The notes: generated by a model from the sequence alone, not told the origin. Positions 9,255-17,245 are shown, numbered from the stretch's first letter. The stretch is 64,000 nt of DNA from Kistimonas scapharcae (GCF_039540975.1 NZ_BAABFL010000481.1:1-64000); one strand, 5' to 3'. Made by a program: numbers and translations.

Positions 9255-10076
9255 ATGGCCCGGTACACCCTGGAAGACCTTCTCAATCTAATGGCTCGAC
9301 TCCGTGATCCGGAAACGGGCTGCCCTTGGGATATCCGGCAGGATTTCGCCAGCATTGCACCCTATACCGTGGAGGAAGCTCATGAAGTGGCGGATGCGAT
9401 TGCCAGTGCGGACTATCCCCATCTTGAGGAGGAGTTGGGTGATCTGCTGTTTCAGGTGATCTATCACGCAAGGATGGCGGAAGAGCAGTCATTATTTGAT
9501 TTTTCATCGGTGCTTGATGGCTTGGTTGAAAAACTGATTCGTCGCCATCCGCATGTTTTTCCTGACGGGACACTGGCCTCATCCAGACCCGCTAACGAGG
9601 CGATTGACGAGGCGGATGTCAGACGACGTTGGCAGGAAATCAAGCAGGGTGAAAAGCAGGCATTATCCAGCAAGAAGTTGTCAGGTTTGTTGGAGGATCT
9701 GCCTGCATCACTCCCGGCCTTGAAGAGTGCACAGGCTATTCAGGCTAAAGCGGCCGGACAGGGGTTTGACTGGCCAGATGCTGCGCGAGTGTTTGATAAG
9801 TTGCGCGAAGAAATCGATGAGCTGGAACAGGCGTGGCGTAGTGGTGATACCGCTGCTGTACGTGATGAAACCGGCGATCTGCTTTTCAGCTGTGTCAACC
9901 TGGCACGTCATGTCGGGGTTGACGCCGAACAATCCTTGTTGGGCTGTAACCATAAATTTAGACGTCGATTTTCTTATATTGAGTCATATCTTAAGGCGCA
10001 GGGGAAAAAGCTGCAGGACTGCTCTCTGTCAGAACTTGATGCACTTTGGAACGATGCCAAGTCATTAGGCTTATAG
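9255..10076 (+). CDS. mazG: Nucleoside triphosphate pyrophosphohydrolase MazG
   Basis: Housekeeping NTP pyrophosphohydrolase of 273 residues, cleaving (d)NTPs to monophosphates; in E. coli it modulates ppGpp. Two MazG repeats are visible: the first with GCPWD and EEELGDLLFQVIYHA, the second with REEIDELEQAW and DETGDLLFSCVNLARH, each carrying the ExxxD magnesium ligands. The ATG directly follows the relA stop (TAA ATG), so the two are probably translationally coupled. Confidence 0.95.
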   Translation: MARYTLEDLLNLMARLRDPETGCPWDIRQDFASIAPYTVEEAHEVADAIASADYPHLEEELGDLLFQVIYHARMAEEQSLFDFSSVLDGLVEKLIRRHPHVFPDGTLASSRPANEAIDEADVRRRWQEIKQGEKQALSSKKLSGLLEDLPASLPALKSAQAIQAKAAGQGFDWPDAARVFDKLREEIDELEQAWRSGDTAAVRDETGDLLFSCVNLARHVGVDAEQSLLGCNHKFRRRFSYIESYLKAQGKKLQDCSLSELDALWNDAKSLGL

Positions 10077-10174
10077 TGCAATAACACGTAACTACTCAAG
10101 CAACACCGGCTGATAAACACTTTTTCAGGTGGATGCCATGGTTTTTCCTGGCATCGATTCAGGTTTACCAAACG

Positions 10175-10188
10175 TTGATTTTTGTCAA
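10175..10188. promoter_or_regulatory. FNR/Anr-like site upstream of nrdD
   Basis: TTGAT TTTT GTCAA differs by one base from the FNR consensus TTGAT-N4-ATCAA. It lies about 106 bp before the ATG at 10281, in the otherwise empty 10077-10280 gap, and fits oxygen-regulated control of a class III ribonucleotide reductase. Confidence 0.65.
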
Positions 10189-10226
10189 TAAATAACCTTT
10201 TTTATGTATCACGTTTTGTGTGCAAT

Positions 10227-10242
10227 GCACAATATGTGGTGC
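10227..10242. promoter_or_regulatory. NrdR box 1
   Basis: GCACAATATGTGGTGC resembles the NrdR consensus acaCwAtATaTwGtgt, keeping the CAATAT core and the GGTG side. Its core repeats exactly 32 bp downstream (box 2). Paired boxes about three helical turns apart are the known NrdR arrangement. Confidence 0.65.
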
Positions 10243-10258
10243 TATCTTTGTTTAAAGA

Positions 10259-10274
10259 TAACAATATATGGTTT
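10259..10274. promoter_or_regulatory. NrdR box 2
   Basis: TAACAATATATGGTTT shares ACAATATNTGGT with box 1, offset by 32 bp. NrdR is the (d)ATP-sensing repressor of ribonucleotide reductase genes. The box ends only 6 bases before the ATG at 10281. Confidence 0.65.
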
Positions 10275-10280
10275 TTTGGG

Positions 10281-10349
10281 ATGGGCGTGGCAGAATCTGA
10301 CAGTGGCTTTGAAATTCCGGCCATAATTATCAAACGTGATGGGCTGTGA
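10281..10349 (+). pseudogene. nrdD: NrdD N-terminal segment cut by an in-frame TGA
   Basis: From ATG 10281 a 22-codon segment ends in AIIIKRDGL, then TGA (10347-10349), and the same frame continues V-SFDNGKVFRAIL. This reads straight through a canonical ATP-cone start (consensus like IKRDGxxVxFDxxKI), with the TGA in place of a single variable residue. No frameshift is needed. A CGA (Arg) to TGA change would explain it. Whether it is a nonsense mutation with restart at the GTG at 10350, readthrough, or a base error cannot be told from sequence. Confidence 0.7.
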
Positions 10350-12320
10350 GTGTCGTTTGATAATGGCAAGGTATTTCGTGCCATTCTCCATGCAGGTCTG
10401 GCAACGGGTGAATATGATCATGATGAAGCCCGGGTCTTAACAGACAAGGTCTTACGATTGGTCAGTTACCGGTTCTGGGGCAATAAGGCGCCCGACGTTG
10501 AACAGATTCAGGACATGGTAGAGCAGTGTCTGGCGGCCAGTGGCTACTTTGATACTGCCAAGGCTTACATCCTTTACCGGGAACGCCACAAGAATCTGCG
10601 CGATACACGAAAAACCCTCCTCGATGTTGAAGCCTCTGTGGATGAGTACCTGGAGAAACTGGACTGGCGGGTGCGCGCGAATGCCAACCAGGGCTATTCA
10701 CTGGGAGGCATGATTCTGAATGTTGCCGGTAAAGTCACGGCCAATTACTGGTTGAATCATGTCTATGATGCTGCGATTGGTGAAGCGCACCGCCAAGGCG
10801 ATCTGCATGTTCATGATCTGGACATGTTGTCCGGTTACTGCGCGGGCTGGTCACTGAGAACGTTGCTGCATGAAGGCTTTAATGGTGTACCCGGAAAGAT
10901 AGAGTCTGCGCCGCCAAAACACCTGTCCAGTGCCGTTGGGCAGATGGTGAACTTTCTGGGTACCCTGCAAAACGAGTGGGCAGGCGCCCAGGCGTTCAGT
11001 TCATTTGATACCTATCTTGCGCCGTTTGTCCGCAAAGATAATCTTGCCTATACAGACGTAAAACAGTGCATTCAGGAATTTATTTACAACCTGAATGTAC
11101 CTTCTCGCTGGGGAACTCAGACACCATTCACCAATGTGACGTTTGACTGGGTCTGTCCGGACGACCTTAAAGAACAGATCCCCATCATTGCCGGTGAAGA
11201 GATGCCCTTCAGTTATGGCGAGCTTAAGCCTGAAATGGCCATGATCAACCGCGCCTATATCGAGGTGATGATGGCTGGGGATGCGATGGGGCGGGTTTTC
11301 ACGTTTCCAATCCCCACCTACAACATCACGCCGGATTTTGACTGGGATTGCGAGAATGCTGATCTGTTGTTCGGTATGACCGCAAAATACGGGTTGCCTT
11401 ATTTCCAGAACTTCCTGAATTCCGAACTGACACCGAATATGGTGCGCTCCATGTGCTGCCGACTGCAACTGGATCTTCGGGAGCTGCTTAAACGGGGAAA
11501 TGGTCTGTTTGGTTCGGCGGAGCAGACGGGTTCTATTGGTGTTGTCACGCTCAATTGCGCCAGGTTGGGTTATCTGGCGAAAGGAGACCGGGAAGACTTG
11601 TATCGTCGTACAGATGAACTGATGCGTCTGGCAAAAGACAGTCTGGAGGTGAAGCGAAAAGTCATCCAGCACTATATGGACAGTGGCCTCTTCCCGTATA
11701 CCAAGCGTTACCTTGGCACATTGCGTAACCATTTTGCCACGATCGGGGTGAATGGCATCAACGAGATGATCCGGAATTATTCGGATGATTCCCATGATCT
11801 TACAACAGCTGAAGGGCAGGCATTTGCGCAGGCATTTCTGGATCATATCCGGATACAGATGCAGGATTTCCAGGAAGAAACCGGTCACCTCTACAATCTT
11901 GAGGCAACGCCTGCGGAGGGGACGACCTATCGCTTTGCCAGGGAGGATCGCAAACGTTATCCGGATATTCTTCAGGCAGGGACGATCGAACGGCCTTATT
12001 ACACGAATTCATCGCAACTGCCGGTGGGGTATACCGATGATCCGTTCCATGCACTGGAGATGCAGGATGTCCTGCAATGCAAATATACCGGCGGCACGGT
12101 GCTGCACCTGTATATGGGAGAACAGGTTTCATCTGTTGCTGCCTGTAAGAAGCTGGTACGTCGAACTCTGACGCATTTCAGGCTGCCCTATATTACGGTG
12201 ACACCGACGTTTTCCATCTGCCCAACCCATGGTTACCTGGCAGGCGAACACGAGTTTTGCCCATGCTGTGATGAAGAGCGGCTTGCTGAAAAACAGGCAA
12301 TGTTACAGCTCGTGAGTTAA
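10350..12320 (+). CDS. nrdD: Anaerobic ribonucleoside-triphosphate reductase, catalytic part lacking the glycyl-radical tail
   Basis: Class III ribonucleotide reductase, reducing NTPs to dNTPs without oxygen. The 656-residue frame opens at GTG 10350 directly after an in-frame TGA, so the first strand of its ATP-cone lies upstream (see 10281-10349). The rest of the cone, the ten-stranded barrel (NQGYSLGGMILN, VRSMCCRLQLDLREL, TLNCARLGYL) and the zinc site (ICPTHGYLAGEHEFCPCC) are intact. It stops just after the zinc site and lacks the glycyl-radical motif normally at the C-terminus. That motif is in the next small gene, 42 bases on. A nrdD, tail, nrdG operon is evident. GTG 10350 has no clear Shine-Dalgarno, so the true N-terminus is uncertain. 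Confidence 0.85.
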   Translation: MSFDNGKVFRAILHAGLATGEYDHDEARVLTDKVLRLVSYRFWGNKAPDVEQIQDMVEQCLAASGYFDTAKAYILYRERHKNLRDTRKTLLDVEASVDEYLEKLDWRVRANANQGYSLGGMILNVAGKVTANYWLNHVYDAAIGEAHRQGDLHVHDLDMLSGYCAGWSLRTLLHEGFNGVPGKIESAPPKHLSSAVGQMVNFLGTLQNEWAGAQAFSSFDTYLAPFVRKDNLAYTDVKQCIQEFIYNLNVPSRWGTQTPFTNVTFDWVCPDDLKEQIPIIAGEEMPFSYGELKPEMAMINRAYIEVMMAGDAMGRVFTFPIPTYNITPDFDWDCENADLLFGMTAKYGLPYFQNFLNSELTPNMVRSMCCRLQLDLRELLKRGNGLFGSAEQTGSIGVVTLNCARLGYLAKGDREDLYRRTDELMRLAKDSLEVKRKVIQHYMDSGLFPYTKRYLGTLRNHFATIGVNGINEMIRNYSDDSHDLTTAEGQAFAQAFLDHIRIQMQDFQEETGHLYNLEATPAEGTTYRFAREDRKRYPDILQAGTIERPYYTNSSQLPVGYTDDPFHALEMQDVLQCKYTGGTVLHLYMGEQVSSVAACKKLVRRTLTHFRLPYITVTPTFSICPTHGYLAGEHEFCPCCDEERLAEKQAMLQLVS

Positions 12321-12362
12321 GCGATCACACTGGACAGAAGAATAACCAGTAGGAAAGAAAGC

Positions 12363-12524
12363 ATGAAAACGAATGGTACTGTGAAACTGGAAGAGAATGA
12401 GCGTCAACGCTGCGAAATATGGACCCGTGTCATGGGTTATCATCGACCTGTCTCAGCGTTTAATCCGGGTAAACAACAGGAGCAGCAGGATCGCCTGCAC
12501 TTCCGTGAAAACCGTGGCAAATGA
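12363..12524 (+). CDS. Stand-alone glycyl-radical domain of NrdD
   Basis: A 53-residue protein containing RCEIWTRVMGYHRPVSAFN, the C-terminal glycyl-radical motif of class III ribonucleotide reductases; Gly25 in RVMGYHR would be the radical site. It has its own ribosome binding site (AGGAAAG, 6-7 bases before ATG) and does not share a readable frame with nrdD, whose stop is 42 bases upstream. Its TGA overlaps the nrdG start as ATGA, implying translational coupling to the activase. I infer that it binds NrdD and supplies the radical in trans, as GrcA (YfiD) does for pyruvate formate-lyase. Confidence 0.8.
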   Translation: MKTNGTVKLEENERQRCEIWTRVMGYHRPVSAFNPGKQQEQQDRLHFRENRGK

Positions 12525-13249
12525 TTAATGCTGTCGCGGGACAGGAGTTGCGACCGGAGAATTTGCTGAAAATAGCTGGTATCACATCGCTATCGACAGT
12601 GGATTACCCCGATAATCTGTCTGCTGTCGTTTTTACTCGTGGCTGTAACCTGCGCTGCCGGTATTGCCATAACCCGGAATTGATGAGCATGATGCCAGAC
12701 GCAAATGACCCGCAGTGGGAGGATGTGCTGGCATTGTTGACTCGCCGATCCGGGTTACTGGATGCGGTCGTATTCAGTGGCGGTGAACCGATACTCCAGC
12801 AAGCCTTGCTGCCAGCCATTCAAGCCGTTAAGCAACGAGGATTCAAAGTCGGATTGCATACGGCAGGGCAGTCTCCATCCCGATTGGAATCCTTGATCCC
12901 CTGGCTGGATTGGGTTGGCCTTGATATCAAGGGTTTGCCGGAGGATTATCCCCTGATTACGGGGGCGACAGCAGGTGACAAGGCCTGGCGTAGCCAGAAG
13001 ATACTTCAGGAACGGGGAATTAATTTTGAGGTAAGAACAACCGTGAACTGGAGTCTCTTGTCGCCAGAGCGGTTGCTGCAACTGGCGAAGAGGTTATCTG
13101 AAGCAGGTGTCACTGATTTTGTCGTTCAACGCTGCCGAGATCAGCAGTGCTTTAATGGCACATTGCCTCACCCTGCCTTGCCCCCATCAGTTACCCACCG
13201 TTTATGGGACACACTATCCGGCTGGTTTCCGCGTTTCACTGTCCGATAG
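12521..13249 (+). CDS. nrdG: Anaerobic ribonucleotide reductase activating protein (radical SAM)
   Basis: Radical-SAM activase of 242 residues that generates the glycyl radical on NrdD. The [4Fe-4S] motif is CNLRCRYCHNPEL, followed by FSGGEPILQ for SAM binding. The N-terminal TSLSTVDYPDNLSAVVFTRG is typical of this longer NrdG type found in pseudomonads. The ATG overlaps the stop of the small glycyl-radical gene by four bases. Its natural target here would be that separate peptide. Confidence 0.92.
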   Translation: MINAVAGQELRPENLLKIAGITSLSTVDYPDNLSAVVFTRGCNLRCRYCHNPELMSMMPDANDPQWEDVLALLTRRSGLLDAVVFSGGEPILQQALLPAIQAVKQRGFKVGLHTAGQSPSRLESLIPWLDWVGLDIKGLPEDYPLITGATAGDKAWRSQKILQERGINFEVRTTVNWSLLSPERLLQLAKRLSEAGVTDFVVQRCRDQQCFNGTLPHPALPPSVTHRLWDTLSGWFPRFTVR

Positions 13250-13254
13250 TCGTA

Positions 13255-13581
13255 TTATGTCAATCGATTGTTGACCTGTTCCCGAGCCAACAGGCCAATG
13301 ATAATGCTGGCGGAGAAGGCAAACAGGTCGGACATATGCTCTTTCAGCGCTTCATTGATAATAGCAATCTGTCGCTCATCCAGATTCACATCCGCCGGTA
13401 TCTCCATCGGTGATTCGAATTTCTCGGTCAGTGAGGGATGAACGGAACGGTAACTGCTGACTACAGCGGCGATCTCTTCTTCTGAGAGGCCAATCTTATC
13501 GCCGACTTTACGGATAAACGTATCAACAACATCATCTTCCCTGGCTTTGTCTGGATCCGGAAATTCAAGAATCACGCCCAT
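13255..13581 (-). CDS. Conserved-looking protein of unknown function
   Basis: A 108-residue soluble protein opening MGVILEFPDPDKAREDDVVD, acidic, without signal peptide until a weakly hydrophobic C-terminal stretch (FAFSASIIIGLLARE). A strong ribosome binding site (GGAGGAGG) precedes the ATG on the minus strand, so it is probably a real gene. It converges on nrdG with a gap of five bases. I recognise no catalytic motif. Confidence 0.7.
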   Translation of the reverse strand: MGVILEFPDPDKAREDDVVDTFIRKVGDKIGLSEEEIAAVVSSYRSVHPSLTEKFESPMEIPADVNLDERQIAIINEALKEHMSDLFAFSASIIIGLLAREQVNNRLT

Positions 13582-13678
13582 ACAGCAGCTCCTCCTCCAT
13601 TGTGATGCTGGCTTTCAGTATGTGTGCAAGCGCATGGCTCTGGCAAGTCACGTGCTTTTTCAGGAGGTGTTAGGAGAG

Positions 13679-13705
13679 CAGGGCGGATCTTACCTATCCG
13701 CCCTG
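13679..13705. terminator. Stem-loop after the MATE gene
   Basis: CAGGGCGGAT (13679-13688) pairs with ATCCGCCCTG (13696-13705), a 10-bp GC-rich stem with a 7-base loop, ten bases past the end of the minus-strand pump gene. No U-run follows in either direction, so termination strength is uncertain. Confidence 0.5.
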
Positions 13706-13714
13706 TGACTTGGG

Positions 13715-15103
13715 TTAGACAGGTGTTTGGACTGAAGCCGAATGAGATTGTGGGCTCTTCAGTGCCCGAAGATCGACCCAGAGCACCCAGACAACCGGGA
13801 TGGCAAGAATGACATTCGATACAGGCAACGCAATCAGCACCCCCGTGATACCCATGAGAGGCGGCAGCGCTAACAGCAGGGGAATCTGGATCAGCATATT
13901 GCCCGCCGTGATCCAGCTGGCAACACGGGATTTGGCCATGGACTGGAACCAGGCAGCAGTTAACACAATGAAACCATCCAGGAACATGGAGAACAGGTGC
14001 AGATGAAGCGCCGTTACTGTCATCTCTTGCAGGGCGATATCATCCTTGTTGAAGATAACGGCAATCACTTCCGGAAACAGGTTGATCAACAGCACGCTGC
14101 CAAGCCCGATGCTGAGTACGGTTCCCAGGCCTATCCGCAGTGTTGTGAGCAACCGCTGGCGATTACCGGCGCCATGGTTATAACTGACCAGTGGTTGAAT
14201 ACCTGTGGCTACACCTTCAGAGAACATGTAGTAGATTGCCTGAACATAGCCAACGATAGTGAATGCACCGACAGCCAGCACGCCGCCATAATCCATCAGT
14301 AGTCGGTTATGGATTGCCAGTACAAATCCATAGTAGAAAAACATGAACAGGCTGGGTAATCCGGCAGTCAGCGTTCTGGTGGTGTAAAGCCATGAAAAGC
14401 GCAGGTCGGTGAAGTTGATCCGGGTGTTTGCCTTATGACTCAGGAAGTAGGCAATTCCCCATAATCCGACCGCAGCCTGTGCCAGTACTGTTGCCATGGC
14501 GGCGCCGGCAGCTTCCAGTCCCATTACCACAATAAACAACCAGTCCAGCACAATGTTCAGGACGGCGCCGCTTGTCATGATAATGGTGGTCAGGTGTGGC
14601 CGTTCATCATTGCGGATCATCAGAGGCAGTGCTGCGCCCGCCAGGGCGGCAATGCTGCCGATGATCAAAATGGTCAGGTAGTCTGCTGCTAACTCATGCG
14701 CGTAGCCGGTTGCCCCCAGGAGGGTCAGCATCTGTTCTTCCATTGGCAGGAACAGCAATGGAAACAGCAGGCCAAAGCCAACCAACAACAGCAGTGCGTT
14801 ACCAATATACAGGCGCGGTTTGCGATGGTCGTTTTGCCCCCGGCTGATGGACATCCAGGTACCTGTACCCATGCCGATCATAATACCGACGCCGAGAATA
14901 ATGCCTGCAACAGGCCAGGCAAAGTTCAGGGCGGCAAGACCTTCTGCACCGACAACCCGACCGATGAATATGCCATCAATCAGGACATAAATGCCGTTAA
15001 CGATCATGGCGGCAACGGCCGGGATTGCGTAGCGCCAGAACAACCGAAGAATGGGTTGTGTCCCCAGGTCTGAAGAGGGAGCGGTTATCTGTGTTGATTC
15101 CAT
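13715..15103 (-). CDS. MATE family multidrug/sodium antiporter
   Basis: Inner-membrane efflux protein of 462 residues with about twelve hydrophobic segments in two related halves, of the MATE superfamily. Typical features are PILRLFWRYAIPAVAAM at the N-terminus, GAEGLAALNFAWP in the first half, and GVATGIQPLVSYNHGAGN in the middle, the latter matching the MepA/DinF-like branch. A MarR-family gene lies 62 bases upstream on the same strand, and a GTTAG-G-CTAAC dyad sits five bases before the start codon, so it is probably controlled by that regulator. Substrates are unknown. There is no obvious Shine-Dalgarno. Confidence 0.88.
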   Translation of the reverse strand: MESTQITAPSSDLGTQPILRLFWRYAIPAVAAMIVNGIYVLIDGIFIGRVVGAEGLAALNFAWPVAGIILGVGIMIGMGTGTWMSISRGQNDHRKPRLYIGNALLLLVGFGLLFPLLFLPMEEQMLTLLGATGYAHELAADYLTILIIGSIAALAGAALPLMIRNDERPHLTTIIMTSGAVLNIVLDWLFIVVMGLEAAGAAMATVLAQAAVGLWGIAYFLSHKANTRINFTDLRFSWLYTTRTLTAGLPSLFMFFYYGFVLAIHNRLLMDYGGVLAVGAFTIVGYVQAIYYMFSEGVATGIQPLVSYNHGAGNRQRLLTTLRIGLGTVLSIGLGSVLLINLFPEVIAVIFNKDDIALQEMTVTALHLHLFSMFLDGFIVLTAAWFQSMAKSRVASWITAGNMLIQIPLLLALPPLMGITGVLIALPVSNVILAIPVVWVLWVDLRALKSPQSHSASVQTPV

Positions 15104-15108
15104 ATTTT

Positions 15109-15119
15109 GTTAGGCTAAC
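15109..15119. promoter_or_regulatory. Candidate MarR operator before the MATE gene
   Basis: Perfect inverted repeat GTTAG-G-CTAAC directly upstream of the pump start codon. The same half-sites recur ahead of the marR gene, which supports a common regulator. Confidence 0.5.
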
Positions 15120-15165
15120 TAATTATAGGTTTGGTCGGGGCATGAATATGTCGGCTGTTTTCCCT

Positions 15166-15612
15166 TTAATCTGGTGTCGGTTTCACTCGTGTATTGTCTT
15201 GCAGACAGCGACAGGCTTTGTCCAGTAGGGTTTCCAGTATCTGGTACTCTTCCTCACTCATGGCTGTGCAGATCTTCCGGGTCATATCGCCGAACAGTTT
15301 GTCTTCAAGCGCCATTAGCGCTTCTCCCTGGCGTGTGAGGCTAACACGCGTTGATCGCCTGTCATCCGGGCAGGGCGAACGTTTGAGCAGATCACGGCGT
15401 TCCAGCTTTGCGACCATGGTGCTAGCAGATGGCTTCTGAACCCGCATTTCAGCGGCCAGGTCAGACAGTCTTGGTCGACCGAGTGTCTGTACGGCTTTCA
15501 GGTAATCGTATTCATTAAACGTGACGTGTTCGAATTGTCTGCCTACGTCGTCGCTGCGCCAGAGTTTGGCGAGATAACGCTCTATGTAATCAAATGACTG
15601 AGAAAGATGCAT
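15166..15612 (-). CDS. MarR family transcriptional regulator
   Basis: Winged-helix repressor of 148 residues. The recognition region (RLSDLAAEMRVQKPSASTMV) and wing (DRRSTRVSLTRQGEAL) are clear, flanked by dimerisation helices. It lies upstream of the MATE pump on the same strand and likely represses both itself and the pump, releasing DNA when a toxic ligand binds. The ATG at 15612 is followed closely upstream by the GTTAG/CTAAC repeats, leaving no strong ribosome binding site. Confidence 0.9.
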   Translation of the reverse strand: MHLSQSFDYIERYLAKLWRSDDVGRQFEHVTFNEYDYLKAVQTLGRPRLSDLAAEMRVQKPSASTMVAKLERRDLLKRSPCPDDRRSTRVSLTRQGEALMALEDKLFGDMTRKICTAMSEEEYQILETLLDKACRCLQDNTRVKPTPD

Positions 15613-15623
15613 GGTGATAAATG

Positions 15624-15642
15624 GTTAGGGTGACTAACTAAC
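15624..15642. promoter_or_regulatory. Candidate MarR operator before marR
   Basis: GTTAG (15624-15628) and CTAAC (15634-15638) form an inverted repeat with a 5-base spacer; a second CTAAC follows at 15638-15642. The half-sites are identical to those at 15109-15119, consistent with autoregulation. Confidence 0.5.
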
Positions 15643-15748
15643 TGGAGTGTACCACTGAGTCAGTATGAAAGACATTGTGTGAATTCCGATCGTGATTAGA
15701 GTGTATCAGGCAGGAAAAGTCTAAGCAGAGACTGTATCAATAGCCGTC

Positions 15749-15772
15749 GGTAGTGGGTAATGACCCACCACC
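15749..15772. terminator. Stem-loop after dapD
   Basis: GGTAGTGGGT and ACCCACCACC form a 10-bp stem (one wobble pair) around AATG, 15 bases past the dapD stop on the minus strand. No U-run is present. Confidence 0.45.
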
Positions 15773-15786
15773 TTCGACAGACAGAC

Positions 15787-16821
15787 TTAATTATGTGCGT
15801 GCAATTCTTCGTTCAAGGCAATGGCGGACTTGTTGGTCAGACACTCAATGGCGCCATTGGTAGAGTTCCTGCGGAACAGCAGGTCAGACTTACCGGCCAG
15901 GCTGGCCGCTTTGACGGTCTCAACCACCTGGCGATTTTCGTCCAGCAGTTGAACTTTGGAACCACCGGTCAGGTAAAGGCCGGCTTCCACGGTGCAGCGG
16001 TCACCCAGGGGTATGCCAATGCCTGCATTGGCGCCGATCAGGCAGTTTTCGCCAACAGAGATGACCACGTTATTGCCACCGGACAGGGTGCCCATCGTGC
16101 TGCAACCACCGCCCAGATCTGAGCCTTTGCCAATAAATACGCCGGCGGAAATCCGGCCTTCAATCATGCCCGGGCCTTCGGTACCGGCATTAAAGTTGAT
16201 GAAACCTTCGTGCATGACGGTTGTGCCTTCACCCACGTAAGCGCCAAGCCGTACACGGGCGGTATGTGCAATACGGACACCGGCAGGTACAACGTAGTTG
16301 GTCATTTTCGGGAATTTGTCGACGCAGGCCACTTCCAGTGTCCGGCCGGCGGCACGCGCCTGCAGCTGGCGGTGGGGAAGCTCTGCCAGGTCGATGGCGC
16401 CTTCATTGGTCCAGGCGACATTGGGCAGCAGTAGGAAAATGCCCGTGAGGTTAATGCCGTGTGGTTTGACGCAACGATGAGAGATCAGGTGAAGTTTGAG
16501 GTAGGCTTCCGGTGTCGTGGTCGGGGCCAGGTCATTTTCCAGCAGTGTCAGGATTTTCGGGCTTTCTGAGTCCTCGAGGGTTGCCATAATGGCCGCCTGC
16601 TCGGTCAATCCGTGCTGAGAGAAGATGCTTTCCAGTGCGTGACAGGTGGGGTTGTCCAGCTCAACCACGACATTGCCGCCCACATAGCCAATCACAGGGC
16701 CAATTTTTTCAATCAGTTTGAAGGACGGCTGGAACAGAGGGGCAGGGTAATAAACGTCCAGCCACTCACCTTTGCTGTTTTTGGTGCCAATGCCGGCAGC
16801 GAGGGAAAAAAACGTGCTCAT
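15787..16821 (-). CDS. dapD: 2,3,4,5-tetrahydropyridine-2,6-dicarboxylate N-succinyltransferase
   Basis: Succinyl-CoA-dependent enzyme of the lysine/meso-diaminopimelate pathway, 344 residues, the longer form found in pseudomonads and relatives (E. coli DapD is about 274). The C-terminal half is a left-handed beta-helix of hexapeptide repeats (RIAHTARVRLGAYVGEGTTV, SAGVFIGKGSDLGGGCSTMG, GENCLIGANAGIGIPLGDRC). It follows the Spx-like gene on the same strand with a 76-base gap, a frequent pairing. Confidence 0.94.
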   Translation of the reverse strand: MSTFFSLAAGIGTKNSKGEWLDVYYPAPLFQPSFKLIEKIGPVIGYVGGNVVVELDNPTCHALESIFSQHGLTEQAAIMATLEDSESPKILTLLENDLAPTTTPEAYLKLHLISHRCVKPHGINLTGIFLLLPNVAWTNEGAIDLAELPHRQLQARAAGRTLEVACVDKFPKMTNYVVPAGVRIAHTARVRLGAYVGEGTTVMHEGFINFNAGTEGPGMIEGRISAGVFIGKGSDLGGGCSTMGTLSGGNNVVISVGENCLIGANAGIGIPLGDRCTVEAGLYLTGGSKVQLLDENRQVVETVKAASLAGKSDLLFRRNSTNGAIECLTNKSAIALNEELHAHN

Positions 16822-16897
16822 GTGCTCTTCTCTTTGATCCTTGTGCGGGTGAGATGGGGGCGTGTTGCCGGATTATCAAGCCTGGTGACGACAATTG

Positions 16898-17245
16898 TCA
16901 GTTTGTCAGGAGTGCCTGCCATTGTGCGGGCTGAAACCCCAGTTGGTAGTGGTCACCGGCAACCAATAAGGGTCGCTTAATAATGGCCGGGTTTTCCAGC
17001 ATGATGGCAATGGCTGAGGCCTGATCAATCGTGTCACGGGTCGCTTCAGGAAGCTTGCGCCAGGTGGTGCCCCGGCGGTTAATCAGTGGCTCCCAGCCAA
17101 GGCTGTCAGCCCACTGGGTCAGCTGGGCTTCTGCGAGGCCGTCTTTGCGATAATCATGGAAATGATAGGCAATGTTATTTTCATCCATCCAGCGACGGGC
17201 TTTTTTGATAGTGTCACAGTTGCTGATGCCATACATCGTGATCAT
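16898..17245 (-). CDS. ArsC/Spx-family thioredoxin-fold protein (YffB-like)
   Basis: A 115-residue protein of the arsenate-reductase/Spx family. It keeps the N-terminal MYGISNCDTIKKARRW with the conserved Cys, the RGTTWRKL segment and the IKRPLL motif. E. coli YffB, its likely counterpart, lies beside dapE, and here the gene precedes dapD, so it travels with lysine biosynthesis. Arsenate reduction has not been shown for this branch; a glutathione-dependent thiol reductase role is possible. Confidence 0.88.
   Translation of the reverse strand: MITMYGISNCDTIKKARRWMDENNIAYHFHDYRKDGLAEAQLTQWADSLGWEPLINRRGTTWRKLPEATRDTIDQASAIAIMLENPAIIKRPLLVAGDHYQLGFQPAQWQALLTN

Noticed and set aside
10347..10349. 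Selenocysteine at the nrdD TGA
   Set aside because: The position is a variable, non-catalytic residue of the ATP-cone, and I see no convincing stem-loop immediately after it; kept only as a remote option in the finding.
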